A stretch of 56,436 nucleotides of DNA from Flavobacteriaceae bacterium (GCA_019634365.1 JAHQVM010000067.1:1-56436); one strand, 5' to 3'. Shown: positions 32,859-41,764, numbered from the stretch's first letter. Notes: generated from the letters alone by a model not told the origin. Translations and numbers: made by a program.

Positions 32859-33212
32859 TTAAGCGTCTTTGTTCAATCTTTTGGTGGCATAGAATCCAGT
32901 GAACAATCCCAATCCAGCCATAAAGAAGATAACTCCAGGGAAGGCCACATCTTCATCCATACCAAACCCTTTCACAAATCCTTCGGCGATTAGCGTCCCA
33001 AGACCAATACCCATAAGTAGAAAAGCTAGGTTGATCACGATTACCTTCCAAATGGGTGTAATTCTTTTGTTCTTTCCATAGAAAATAGAGGCCTCGGCAC
33101 CTTTCTCTATGAGCGCCAACCGTTCTTTGTTTCTTGCGGATATGTAGAGGTAAAAGATTCCGAATATAACCCCAAACATGATGGGTATGATTATGATTTC
33201 TGGATTTTCCAT
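32859..33212 (-). CDS. DUF6249 membrane protein
   Basis: A 117-residue membrane protein with three helices (about 6-24, 55-77, 90-109). The stretch ARNKERLALIEKGAEASIF (26-44) after the first helix is the hallmark of DUF6249 proteins, which occur in Bacteroidota next to ECF sigma genes. Here the gene is divergent from an ECF sigma/anti-sigma-like pair with 135 bp between starts, and a palindromic element lies in that interval. It is a likely member of the sigma factor's own regulon; this is inference. Its own terminator is at 32801-32839. Confidence 0.9.
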   Translation of the reverse strand: MENPEIIIIPIMFGVIFGIFYLYISARNKERLALIEKGAEASIFYGKNKRITPIWKVIVINLAFLLMGIGLGTLIAEGFVKGFGMDEDVAFPGVIFFMAGLGLFTGFYATKRLNKDA

Positions 33213-33272
33213 ATGTTTTGTTTTTAATTGATTATTATTTGTTTGCCCTTATGACGTCGATAAAAAAAGATC

Positions 33273-33317
33273 GGTTACACATTTGCTTAAATTTTTTTTA
33301 AGTTGTTGTGTGTAACC
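33273..33317. promoter_or_regulatory. Palindromic element between divergent DUF6249 and ECF sigma genes
   Basis: Outer arms GGTTACACA (33273-33281) and TGTGTAACC (33309-33317) are exact reverse complements. Inside them, CTTAAA and TTTAAG form a second short stem around a T-only loop. The whole 45-bp element lies 30 bp before the sigma start and 60 bp from the DUF6249 start, so it could be a shared operator or a cruciform. No U-run follows the stem, so it is not a terminator. Confidence 0.5.
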
Positions 33318-33347
33318 AAAAGACCTATATATACGTCCTAGGATAAA

Positions 33348-33917
33348 ATGACCACTAACACTGACCAATATCTGATAGCGCAAATTAAGCAGGGGGACAC
33401 CCAGGCATTTGCTACATTGGTAGAACGCTACAAGGATTATGTGTTCACTATTGTAATCAGGGTGGTAAAGGTTAGGGAAGAAGCCGAAGAGGTGGCTCAG
33501 GATACCTTTATAAAGGCGTATGAATCGTTGGAAAGCTTTCGGGGAGAGTCGAAATTTTCCAGTTGGTTGTACAGCATAGCCTATCGGAAAGCACTGGACC
33601 GGGTTCGAAAGAACAAAAGACAGCAAACTACCGATTTGTTGGAAGAAATCACCGAAGGTGATGCTGGAAATATAGATAACGCCTTGCAGTTAATGGAATC
33701 ACAGGAGCGTAAGGAAAAGATTAGGCAAAGCATTATGCAATTGCCAGAAATTGACGCCACTCTAATCACCTTGTATTATTTCGAGGATCAGAGTGTGAAA
33801 GAAATTGCTCAAGTGACAGGCTTGAGTGAAGACAATATTAAGATTAAGCTGTATCGAAGCAGGAAAAAATTGTTTACTTTGTTGCAAGGTTATATACAGC
33901 CCAAAATAATGGATTGA
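33348..33917 (+). CDS. ECF sigma factor (sigma-70 family), locus 2
   Basis: A 189-residue ECF sigma factor. Region 2 spans about 18-85 (FATLVERYKDYVFTIVIRVV, then AEEVAQDTFIKAYESLESF and FSSWLYSIAYRKALDRVRK) and region 4 about 125-180 (LPEIDATLITLYYFEDQSVKEI, then LSEDNIKIKLYRSRKKL). It should recruit RNA polymerase to a small regulon. ATG start at 33348. A probable anti-sigma gene starts two bases after the stop. It is distinct from the factor at 29.5 kb, with low similarity outside the conserved regions. Confidence 0.93.
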   Translation: MTTNTDQYLIAQIKQGDTQAFATLVERYKDYVFTIVIRVVKVREEAEEVAQDTFIKAYESLESFRGESKFSSWLYSIAYRKALDRVRKNKRQQTTDLLEEITEGDAGNIDNALQLMESQERKEKIRQSIMQLPEIDATLITLYYFEDQSVKEIAQVTGLSEDNIKIKLYRSRKKLFTLLQGYIQPKIMD

Positions 33918-33919
33918 TT

Positions 33920-34309
33920 ATGGACCAATTATCAAAAAAAGAAGAGGAAATCCTTCAGAAGTGGGCGGATGAGGTCGGTTTGGAAGCACCTTCCCACGAT
34001 TTTACCGATCGCATCATGCTGGCTGTACAGGAGAAGAAGGAAGCCAAGATTGTTTATAAACCACTCATCGGAAAAAGTGGTTGGCTCATGGTGGCTGCTG
34101 TTTTTATAGCATGTATCGGATTGTTGTATTTTTTCCCCATAGCAGAATTACCATTTAAGGAGGTACTTGCAGAAAAGTCTTCAAAACTGCAAAATCCTTT
34201 CGAAGGGTTCGAAATATCAAAAACGGCACTTTACTCCATCGGGATGCTAGCCTTGTTCTTAATTCAATTACCTTTTTTGAAGAAGTATATAAATCAACAA
34301 TACTCTTAG
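33920..34309 (+). CDS. Membrane protein, probable anti-sigma factor
   Basis: A 129-residue protein starting MDQLSKKEEE at an ATG two bases after the sigma stop (a TTG at 33914 is also in frame). An acidic cytoplasmic part contains APSHDFTDRIMLAV (23-36), the 'P-x-x-DFT-x-x-I/VM' pattern common in small Bacteroidota proteins coupled to ECF sigma factors. Membrane helices lie at about 54-73 and 102-120, with a short periplasmic loop (KEVLAEKSSKLQNPFEGFEI) between. No zinc motif. Anti-sigma function is inferred from the position and layout. Confidence 0.82.
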   Translation: MDQLSKKEEEILQKWADEVGLEAPSHDFTDRIMLAVQEKKEAKIVYKPLIGKSGWLMVAAVFIACIGLLYFFPIAELPFKEVLAEKSSKLQNPFEGFEISKTALYSIGMLALFLIQLPFLKKYINQQYS

Positions 34310-34485
34310 AAGTACTTTCTTTGGTTCTGAAAAGAAATTGTATTCTTTTTTAAAATCACCCTGCATTCGGACTGCATCAACCCTGCTAGTTGCCTTTCTA
34401 AAGTAAATTCCTATTTTAGCATCTTTTCTAACCATCGGGAACTTTTGTGCCCCCTGTGGATGAAACATAAAAGTTCAAGTTTTTT

Positions 34486-35166
34486 ATGAGTGCTATACGA
34501 CCTAACCAACAAAGGGCAGACCTTGCTGTAAAATTTGTCATCATTGTAATGATCATGGATATTGTCTCTGTTGGAATTTCCTGGCGGCAATTGGACATTA
34601 TCAATTTAATTGATCGTGGAGGTGATTATACAGACGAGATGATTACCACCAATGATTGGATTGTGAGCATTTCAGGATTGGTTTATTTAGTAATCTATAT
34701 TGTTGCTGCAGTTTTCTTTATTCAATGGTTTCGTAGGGGATATTATAACCTAAGCCAACGGGTACAATGTGAACATTCTGATGGATGGGCTGCAGGAAGT
34801 TGGTTTGTTCCAATCATATCATTGTTTAGGCCGTATCGTATCATGAAGGAGATGTGGTATAAAACAGCTCGAATTATTGGTCAAAGACTTAATGTTTTGG
34901 AACGTCCCAGTGAAGCGGTCATTGGTTGGTGGTGGGCCTTTTGGATTATTGCGACTATTATTGGGAACTCATCCTTGGGTACTATATTCGGAGATGAAAC
35001 CTTAGAAAGCCTTCGCAAAACTACGATTACTGATATTATAGTTTATCTCCTCAATATCCCTACAGGATTATTGGCAATTCGTATGATAAAGGACTATGCT
35101 AGAATGGAAGAGAAATTGAAAGAGTTGGAAGACATCGAAGGATTGGGCATCGAAACTCCAGCATAA
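34486..35166 (+). CDS. DUF4328 membrane protein
   Basis: A 226-residue membrane protein with about five helices. It fits the DUF4328 family: a run of F-x-x-W-(F)RRGYYNLSQR, then GWAAGSWFVPIISLFRPYRI and KEMW, which are the conserved core. Function unknown. It stands alone with 176 bp upstream and ends at a bidirectional terminator shared with secA. The C-terminal 25 residues (ARMEEKLKELEDIEGL) are a charged helix in the cytoplasm. Confidence 0.88.
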   Translation: MSAIRPNQQRADLAVKFVIIVMIMDIVSVGISWRQLDIINLIDRGGDYTDEMITTNDWIVSISGLVYLVIYIVAAVFFIQWFRRGYYNLSQRVQCEHSDGWAAGSWFVPIISLFRPYRIMKEMWYKTARIIGQRLNVLERPSEAVIGWWWAFWIIATIIGNSSLGTIFGDETLESLRKTTITDIIVYLLNIPTGLLAIRMIKDYARMEEKLKELEDIEGLGIETPA

Positions 35167-35184
35167 CAAAGCAGTATAATAAAC

Positions 35185-35214
35185 AAAAAAGACGTCCATT
35201 CGGACGTCTTTTTT
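35185..35214. terminator. Bidirectional terminator between DUF4328 gene and secA
   Basis: A/T-flanked stem AAAAAAGACGTCC / GGACGTCTTTTTT (35185-35197, 35202-35214), loop ATTC. It works in both directions: 18 bp after the DUF4328 stop and 17 bp after the secA stop. Confidence 0.93.
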
Positions 35215-35231
35215 GATGGTATAGGGTATTG

Positions 35232-38200
35232 TTATTCTTCCACCAAGACCCATTCTCCTTTATCCAATAACGGAATGGCCTGTTTGTATTTTACCGTCTT
35301 ATTCTCACCGCTCATCACATGCTTTATGGTCACTCTATCATTACGGCCAATTTTTGGACGGTCCCTAGTAATGGTTTCGGTAATTTGTGGTCGCTGCCCC
35401 TGCGTATTTCCAGCCGCTCTGTTTTGGGCAGAACGCTCATCCAAATTAGGGATTTCGTCTTTCTGCTCATTCAGTTTTTGTTTGGAACGAACTTCTCGGG
35501 CTTCCTGAATTTGCTGTTGGTTTTCCTGCGGTAATTCTCCCTTGAAAAGGAAGGAAATTACATCCTTGTTTACCTTTTCTATCATGGCCTTGAATAGCTC
35601 GAAAGCCTCAAACTTATAGATCAACAAAGGATCTTTTTGTTCGTGAACCGCCAATTGTACCGATTGCTTCAATTCATCCATTTTACGCAAATGGGTTTTC
35701 CAAGAATCATCGATTATGGCAAGGGTAATGTTTTTCTCAAAATCCTGTACCAATTGCTTTCCTTCACTTTTATAGGCTGCTTCCAAATCGGTAGCCACAT
35801 TCAACGTCTTAACACCATCGGTGAACGGTACTAGGATCCTTTTGAATTTGTCCCCTTGTGTTTCGTATACATTTTGAATTACCGGGAAGGCCAGGGCCGC
35901 ATTGCGCTCCATTTTGTCCTGATAATGCGCATAGGCTGCTTTGTATATCTTTCCAGCTACTTCTTGAACCGATTCATTCTTGAATTCACTTTCGGTCACC
36001 GGAGAACTCATCGAGAAATAACGGATCAATTCGAATTCAAAGTTCTTGTAATCGTCGGCTCCTTTATTGGTTTCCGCAATCACTTCGGCCGTGTCATAGA
36101 TCATGTTGGCGATATCTACGCGCAAACGTTCCCCGAATAGCGCATGGTAACGTCTTTTGTATACCACCTCCCGCTGGGAGTTCATGACGTCATCATATTC
36201 CAACAATCGCTTACGGATTCCGAAGTTGTTTTCTTCTACTTTCTTCTGGGCGCGCTCTATGGATTTGGAAATCATGGAATGCTGAATAACCTCGCCTTCC
36301 TTCAATCCCATACGGTCCATCATTTTGGCGATACGTTCACTTCCAAATAAACGCATGAGGTTGTCTTCCAATGAAACATAGAACTGTGAACTTCCAGGAT
36401 CTCCTTGTCGACCACTACGTCCACGGAGCTGTCTGTCTACACGACGCGAGTCGTGACGTTCGGTACCAATAATAGCCAAACCTCCGGCATCCTTTACCAA
36501 ATCGGTAAGCTTAATATCCGTACCACGACCTGCCATGTTGGTAGCAATGGTAACCACACCTGCATCTCCAGCTTCGGCTACAATGTCGGCCTCTTTCTTG
36601 TGGAGCTTTGCATTCAGTACATTGTGCGGAATGTTACGAATACCCAACATCCTACTCAATAGCTCACTAATTTCAACAGAAGTAGTACCGATCAATACCG
36701 GTCTGCCCGCTTTCGAAAGTTCTGTAACCTCATCGATTACGGCATTGTATTTTTCCCGTTTGGTCTTATAGATTTTATCATCGCGGTCATGTCTGGCGAT
36801 AGGTCGGTTGGTTGGGATTTCGACCACATCGAGAGTATAGATTTCCCAAAGCTCTCCAGCTTCTGTTACGGCTGTACCCGTCATACCAGAAAGTTTGCGG
36901 TACATACGGAAGTAATTCTGAAGCGTAATGGTAGCAAACGTCTGCGTTAATGCCTCGATCTTTACATTTTCTTTGGCTTCGATCGCTTGGTGCAGTCCAT
37001 CGCTATAGCGACGCCCGTCCATGATACGTCCGGTTTGCTCATCTACAATCATCACCTTGTTATCCATGACCACATATTGATCATCCTTTTCAAATAAGGT
37101 GTAGGCTTTCAACAATTGATTCATGGTATGAATGCGCTCGCTTTTCACCCCAAAATCACGGAATAGTTCTTCTTTGAGTTCAGCTTCTTCTTCTGCAGAG
37201 AGTCCTTGATCTTCAATTTTCGCAATCTCGGTTCCCATATCGGGCATTACGAAGAAATCGGGATCGTCTGTACCCGATAGGTAGTTCACCCCTTTGTCGG
37301 TAAGCTCTATCTGATTGGTTTTCTCTTCGATCACGAAATACAATTCGGCATCTACCTTTGGCATTTCGCGGTTGTTGTCCTGCATGTAGAAGTTTTCGGT
37401 CTTCTGAAGGATTTGCTTTACACCTTCTTCCGAAAGGAATTTAATCAGCGCTTTGTTTTTTGGCAGTCCTCGATACACGCGCAACAATTGGAAACCTCCT
37501 TCTTTGGTATCCCCTTCGCGAATTAACTTCTTGGCTTCAGAAAGAACCCCAGTTAAATACTTGCGCTGTACGGCAACGATATCGGCAATCTTAGGTTTTA
37601 ATTCATTGAATTCGTGACGCTCCCCTTGCGGAACAGGTCCCGAAATAATCAATGGAGTTCTAGCGTCATCGATCAATACACTATCCACCTCATCCACAAT
37701 CGCGTAATGATGTGGGCGCTGCACCAAATCTTTGGTAGCATTGGCCATATTGTCCCTTAGGTAGTCGAATCCAAATTCATTATTGGTTCCGTAAGTGATA
37801 TCTGCGTTGTAGGCATTTCTACGCTCCTCACTATTGGGTCTGTGGTTGTCGATACAATCCACACTCATTCCATGAAACTGAAAAATAGGGGCCATCCAAG
37901 CACTATCCCTTCGCGCCAAGTAATCGTTTACGGTTACTACATGCACTCCATTACCTGCTAAGGCATTAAGATAAACAGGAAGCGTAGCCACTAAGGTTTT
38001 ACCTTCTCCCGTTTGCATTTCGGCAACTTTTCCTTGGTGAAGGGCAACTCCACCAATTAGCTGAACATCGTAGTGTACCATATCCCAAGTCACTTCTTTA
38101 CCAGCGGCATCCCATGAGTTTTTCCAAATGGCTTTATCGTCATCTAGGGTCACATAGTCATACGTTCCAGAGAGCTCACGATCGTAAGGAGAAGCATTTA

Positions 38201-38591
38201 CGGTAAGGGTCTCATTGTCTTTGAAGCGCTGGGCTGTTTCTTTAATTACGGCAAAAGCTTCGGGAAGAATTTCATTTAGGGTTTTCTTTTCTACTTCGTA
38301 GCGATCGTCTTTAAGTCGGTCTATTTGGTTGTAGATATCTTCCTTCTTGTCGATGTCCTCTTCAGATTCGGCCTGTTGAAGGAGGGAATCGATTTCTGCC
38401 TGAATCTCTTTTTGGTCTTCTTTTATTTTATTTCGGAAGTAATCACTTTTGGCCCTTAGCTCGTCTATGGATAAACCGGACATATCACTCTCATGCTTTT
38501 TGACTTTGTCTACAAAGGGTTGGATTTCTCCAATATCCTTTTTCGATTTATCTCCCACAAATACTTTTAATACGTTGTCTAAAAGTCCCAT
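35232..38591 (-). CDS. secA: Preprotein translocase ATPase SecA
   Basis: A 1119-residue SecA, the motor that drives unfolded proteins through SecYEG. Walker A TGEGKT is at 194-199, the DEVDS/DDARTPLIISGP region at 300-319, and the second motor motif TNMAGRGTDI and GRSGRQGDPGSSQFYVS further on. It is about 200 residues longer than E. coli SecA, with an insert near 55-105 (EIDSLLQQAESEEDIDKKED) and another in the central part. The usual C-terminal zinc motif (CxCxSGKKYKxCH) that binds SecB/phospholipid is absent; the protein ends KYKQAIPLLDKGEWVLVEE. Both traits are known in Bacteroidota. Single gene, terminated at 35185-35214. Confidence 0.97.
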   Translation of the reverse strand: MGLLDNVLKVFVGDKSKKDIGEIQPFVDKVKKHESDMSGLSIDELRAKSDYFRNKIKEDQKEIQAEIDSLLQQAESEEDIDKKEDIYNQIDRLKDDRYEVEKKTLNEILPEAFAVIKETAQRFKDNETLTVNASPYDRELSGTYDYVTLDDDKAIWKNSWDAAGKEVTWDMVHYDVQLIGGVALHQGKVAEMQTGEGKTLVATLPVYLNALAGNGVHVVTVNDYLARRDSAWMAPIFQFHGMSVDCIDNHRPNSEERRNAYNADITYGTNNEFGFDYLRDNMANATKDLVQRPHHYAIVDEVDSVLIDDARTPLIISGPVPQGERHEFNELKPKIADIVAVQRKYLTGVLSEAKKLIREGDTKEGGFQLLRVYRGLPKNKALIKFLSEEGVKQILQKTENFYMQDNNREMPKVDAELYFVIEEKTNQIELTDKGVNYLSGTDDPDFFVMPDMGTEIAKIEDQGLSAEEEAELKEELFRDFGVKSERIHTMNQLLKAYTLFEKDDQYVVMDNKVMIVDEQTGRIMDGRRYSDGLHQAIEAKENVKIEALTQTFATITLQNYFRMYRKLSGMTGTAVTEAGELWEIYTLDVVEIPTNRPIARHDRDDKIYKTKREKYNAVIDEVTELSKAGRPVLIGTTSVEISELLSRMLGIRNIPHNVLNAKLHKKEADIVAEAGDAGVVTIATNMAGRGTDIKLTDLVKDAGGLAIIGTERHDSRRVDRQLRGRSGRQGDPGSSQFYVSLEDNLMRLFGSERIAKMMDRMGLKEGEVIQHSMISKSIERAQKKVEENNFGIRKRLLEYDDVMNSQREVVYKRRYHALFGERLRVDIANMIYDTAEVIAETNKGADDYKNFEFELIRYFSMSSPVTESEFKNESVQEVAGKIYKAAYAHYQDKMERNAALAFPVIQNVYETQGDKFKRILVPFTDGVKTLNVATDLEAAYKSEGKQLVQDFEKNITLAIIDDSWKTHLRKMDELKQSVQLAVHEQKDPLLIYKFEAFELFKAMIEKVNKDVISFLFKGELPQENQQQIQEAREVRSKQKLNEQKDEIPNLDERSAQNRAAGNTQGQRPQITETITRDRPKIGRNDRVTIKHVMSGENKTVKYKQAIPLLDKGEWVLVEE

Positions 38592-38716
38592 TTCTTATAT
38601 CATATTTTTAAATTGAAGCGCCGCAATGAACGCTAGGCACTATGCCACACAAAAAAACTGTAAAAATTCAAGATAGACAAGGGTTTTACGGTTTTTAATA
38701 TGTTGTTTTTATGTAT

Positions 38717-38743
38717 AAAAAAAGCCCCAATTACTTGAGACTT
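38717..38743 (-). terminator. Terminator of DUF2795 gene
   Basis: Minus-strand RNA stem AAGUCUCAA / UUGGGGCUU (nine pairs, two G-U) closed by a GUAA tetraloop, followed by a T run (plus A run 38717-38723). It is 50 bp past the stop. Confidence 0.7.
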
Positions 38744-38792
38744 TTTCAGTTTTTATGTCGAGGCTGATTTCAGGAAACCAACCTTGTTTGGA

Positions 38793-39014
38793 TTAATATT
38801 CATCTTCATTCCACAGATAATCTTCGTCTGTGGGATAATCCGGCCAGATTTCTTCGATAGAATCATAGGAATCTCCTTCGTCTTCAATAGCCTGAAGGTT
38901 TTCAACTACCTCTAAAGGAGCTCCCGTACGAATGGCGTAATCAATAAGTTCGTCTTTCGTTGCCGGCCAGGGTGCATCACTTAAATACGATGCCAATTCT
39001 AATGTCCAGTACAT
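38793..39014 (-). CDS. DUF2795 protein
   Basis: A 73-residue acidic protein. MYWTLELASYLSDAPWPATKDELIDYAIRTGAP is the conserved N-terminal DUF2795 domain (short helical, found widely in Bacteroidota and Actinobacteria), followed by an acidic tail (DEGDSYDSIEEIWPDYPTDE). Function is unknown. It has a very good promoter (39040-39070) and its own terminator, so it is monocistronic and probably well expressed. Confidence 0.93.
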   Translation of the reverse strand: MYWTLELASYLSDAPWPATKDELIDYAIRTGAPLEVVENLQAIEDEGDSYDSIEEIWPDYPTDEDYLWNEDEY

Positions 39015-39039
39015 AACAGAATCAAGGTTTAATTTTTTG

Positions 39040-39070
39040 CAAAAATAATTTTTTAACTGAAAAAGTCAAG
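39040..39070 (-). promoter_or_regulatory. DUF2795 promoter, TTG-N20-TATTTTTG
   Basis: On the minus strand, TTG (plus CAA 39068-39070) and TATTTTTG (plus 39040-39047) are 20 bp apart, an exact match to the Bacteroidota TTG/TAnnTTTG promoter. Leader of about 20 nt. Confidence 0.7.
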
Positions 39071-39157
39071 AAAAAACAATATTATTTCCGCTTAATTTTA
39101 AAGAACGTTTAAAACACCTTGTTTTTCAGTGCATTGCAATTGAAAATTTCAGAGGGT

Positions 39158-39730
39158 CTAAAGCTTTTTTGGAACCCATTTTATTTCGTTTGCTTGCAAG
39201 TCATGGGACAATTTCCGTGCCAGCACAAAGAGGTAGTCAGAAAGTCGGTTTAGGTACTTCAGGACATAGGCATCGGTGGGTTCCTGTTCATGCAGTAAGG
39301 TAGCTAGGCGCTCGGCTCTGCGGCATACACAACGCGCAATGTGACAATATGACACTGTGGTGTGTCCGCCAGGCAGCACAAAGTGGGTCATGGGCGGAAG
39401 TTCGTCGTTCATAGTATCCATTTCTTTTTCCAAAAGCTGGATATCTTCTTCTTCAATTTTGGGTATATTCAAACGTTCTTTACCACTTTTTAAAATGGCT
39501 TTTTCTGGATCTGTAGCCAATATGGCACCTACAGTAAATAGTTTGTCCTGAATATGTACAAGAATTTCCTTGGAACGGGGATCGATTTCTTGATCGCGAA
39601 TCAGCCCGATGTGTGAGTTAAGTTCATCTACGGTGCCATAGCTTTCGATCCGAATATGGTGTTTCGGAACCCGCGTTCCGCCAAAAAGCGCCGTAGTTCC
39701 CTTGTCTCCTGTTTTAGTATATACTTTCAT
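39158..39730 (-). CDS. Cob(I)alamin adenosyltransferase, PduO type
   Basis: A 190-residue trimeric ATP:cob(I)alamin adenosyltransferase that makes adenosylcobalamin. The ATP-binding N-terminus is YTKTGDKGTTALFGGTRVPK (4-23), followed by SYGTVDELNSHIGL (30-43) and the late CHIARCVCRRAERL (128-141) and LNRLSDYLFVLAR (160-172), all PduO-type signatures. Together with meaB (27.7 kb) this points to a B12-dependent methylmalonyl-CoA mutase in the organism. It is 24 kb away, so these are not one operon. It stands alone between DUF2795 and the SusD gene. Confidence 0.96.
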   Translation of the reverse strand: MKVYTKTGDKGTTALFGGTRVPKHHIRIESYGTVDELNSHIGLIRDQEIDPRSKEILVHIQDKLFTVGAILATDPEKAILKSGKERLNIPKIEEEDIQLLEKEMDTMNDELPPMTHFVLPGGHTTVSYCHIARCVCRRAERLATLLHEQEPTDAYVLKYLNRLSDYLFVLARKLSHDLQANEIKWVPKKL

Positions 39731-39855
39731 CTATTTCAAAATATTTATTTTGATGATAATGAAACAATCAAAAAATTAAATTTGTTTAGATTCATTTCAT
39801 ACATGTAAAGGTACGTAACCCTTCCCAATTGCACTAGGAGAAATAACAAACGAAA

Positions 39856-39891
39856 ACCCATTCCGAAATTGCCTAAGCTTACGGAATGGGT
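39856..39891 (-). terminator. Terminator of SusD-family gene
   Basis: Minus-strand stem ACCCATTCCG / CGGAATGGGT (plus 39882-39891 and 39856-39865), 16-base loop, then TTTCGTTTG. It is 23 bp past the SusD stop. Confidence 0.8.
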
Positions 39892-39913
39892 GAAATTTTT
39901 TAGGGAGCCAAAT

Positions 39914-41575
39914 TTAATTGGCAGGCGGGAATGCAGGAGAGGGTGGATTGTTGTCCCAAAACACTTGTATACCCACGTTTGGTTTTTGTACTATATTACT
40001 GTTAACATTGGCTTCTACCGAGGGATATAGGAAGGATCGAATAAAGGCCCCGGGGCTCACTTCCACATTTAATTGAAGCGCATGTGTGGGATGGGTACCG
40101 CGGTACGGAAATCCGGTTCTTCGATAAAAATTATAGCCTAAGTGTCCATTTCCATAATTGGCAATCAAAGTTTGATTCCCAAGGATTTCCCATTTTCCAT
40201 TCGTGTCTGCCGAGGAGAATTCGCTCATCACTCTATTTACGAAATTATTGACGGTGCCTGCATTGGGTATAAAATTTGTATTTGCGTCAGGGTCCAAACT
40301 AGCAAACCCTATTACTTTTTGTGTCGACTTTTGCAATGCAGAACGCAAGGCGTCCCCCGCTGCTCCTGCATTATTTTGTGATAGGGAAGCTTCGGCGCGC
40401 ATTAAATCTACATAGGACGATAGCATGACCGGCATGATACCAGCACCGCCACCGCCAATACCTAGGGATACAGATTCGAATTCATCACCATCAAAACGAC
40501 CCCCAAAAGGATATACACCTCCTGCTGTTTTTTGAAGACCGTCCTGTGGCAGCCCTTCCGCATTACCATGATCCCTTCCCCAATATCCGTCACTTACCGA
40601 GCAGTATACCATTCCAACCGTGTAATGGTTCGGAACCTGTGTTACCGAGCAAGGGAGTCTTCCTTGATCCGGCGGACATCCAGCACCGGGAGTACAATTT
40701 ACTTGACGGTAAAAATAAAATCGACGTCTGGGATCGTCATTTTCAAGCATTGTATGCATCAACCAATTAGAGCGATAACGACTAACCCCATTTCCGGTGT
40801 AATCGGCACTGTAGCCCGGATGACGGGTATCTGGATTGGTTGTATTGGCACCGTATTGAAAAACAAAATCCTCGGTTTCATTGGAGATATAACTCCCAGG
40901 GTTATTGGCAATGGCATTAAAGTTTACCATAGCTCCTTGATCTACCAATCGCGAGGCCAAATAGGCTTGCATTTTAACCGTGTTGGCCAATTTCCTCCAC
41001 TTATCAAAATCGTTGTTGTAATAAAAATCGTTTTCCAAGCTATTGCCAGGTTCATTAAGAAGATCCTTTGCCTCATCCAATAATAGGATGGCTCCTTGGT
41101 ACACGGCTGCACCGGGATCTGCAGAAGGAGCCGTATACTCACCTATATTCGAAATTTGAGAAAAGGGTACATCCCCAAAATGATCTACTAAGGTGATGAA
41201 GGCATAGGCCTTGAGAATTTTCATAACCGCCAAATGCTTGTTTTGTTCTTCTTCCAAGGCAATTTTTTCGGCAGCGGCTATGTCTGAAAACATTTTTTGA
41301 TAGGCCAATATCCATTCTCCATCCAAGCTGGCAGGCTGGAATACATTATTATAACTTCGACCGAACATATATTCCACACGGGTAGCTTGTGCAGCATTTC
41401 GTCCCATTTGTCTCATAAAACTGGCGAAATCGAGCTGGATCTGGTTTGTGTAACGGTTTAAGTCTGCTTTATCCAGGGTGATGTTATTGGGGTCATCCAA
41501 CAACTCTAAATCTGAATTTTCACAGGAAATAAAGGCCATCAACGAAAAGATGGCTAAAAGAATTGGCTTTTTCAT
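39914..41575 (-). CDS. Orphan SusD/RagB-family outer-membrane lipoprotein
   Basis: A 553-residue lipoprotein. Lipobox LMAFISC with the cysteine at 18. The SusD_like_2 pattern is visible: N-terminal helices (NRYTNQIQLDFASFMRQMGRN), ILKAYAFITLVDHFGDVPFSQ (about 110-130), and a C-terminal SEFS...GNGHLGYNFYRRTGFPYR. SusD proteins are surface partners of SusC TonB-dependent transporters in glycan or peptide uptake. No SusC gene is next to it: upstream (minus) are tiny membrane genes, downstream is the PduO-type gene. Its leader (41581-41690) contains a 34-codon frame ending AACCATTAA. The substrate is unknown. Confidence 0.92.
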   Translation of the reverse strand: MKKPILLAIFSLMAFISCENSDLELLDDPNNITLDKADLNRYTNQIQLDFASFMRQMGRNAAQATRVEYMFGRSYNNVFQPASLDGEWILAYQKMFSDIAAAEKIALEEEQNKHLAVMKILKAYAFITLVDHFGDVPFSQISNIGEYTAPSADPGAAVYQGAILLLDEAKDLLNEPGNSLENDFYYNNDFDKWRKLANTVKMQAYLASRLVDQGAMVNFNAIANNPGSYISNETEDFVFQYGANTTNPDTRHPGYSADYTGNGVSRYRSNWLMHTMLENDDPRRRFYFYRQVNCTPGAGCPPDQGRLPCSVTQVPNHYTVGMVYCSVSDGYWGRDHGNAEGLPQDGLQKTAGGVYPFGGRFDGDEFESVSLGIGGGGAGIMPVMLSSYVDLMRAEASLSQNNAGAAGDALRSALQKSTQKVIGFASLDPDANTNFIPNAGTVNNFVNRVMSEFSSADTNGKWEILGNQTLIANYGNGHLGYNFYRRTGFPYRGTHPTHALQLNVEVSPGAFIRSFLYPSVEANVNSNIVQKPNVGIQVFWDNNPPSPAFPPAN

Positions 41576-41701
41576 GTCTTTATTGTTTAATGGTTAGCAT
41601 CTCCATGCATGGAAACAGGGAGACTTTTATCCAAAAAGGCGAACCTTGGAAATTCATTTACGTTGTTCCAAAAAGACTTTAAAAATGGTAGCTATTAGTG
41701 A

Positions 41702-41729
41702 ATTCCGACAAGAATTAACTTGTGGGAAT
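41702..41729. repeat. Imperfect 11-bp inverted repeat between tiny membrane gene and susD
   Basis: ATTCCGACAAG (41702-41712) pairs with CTTGTGGGAAT (41719-41729) with one mismatch and a 6-base loop. On the minus strand no T run follows, so it is a doubtful terminator; it separates the tiny-gene operon from the SusD gene. Confidence 0.5.
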
Positions 41730-41764
41730 GTCTTATTTTATGAAAGTTAGGGAAGCAGGTTTTC

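Noticed and set aside
36405-36771. Plus-strand open frames within secA
   Set aside because: They are antisense shadows of the conserved SecA motor domain with Thr/Ser-rich composition and no start signals.
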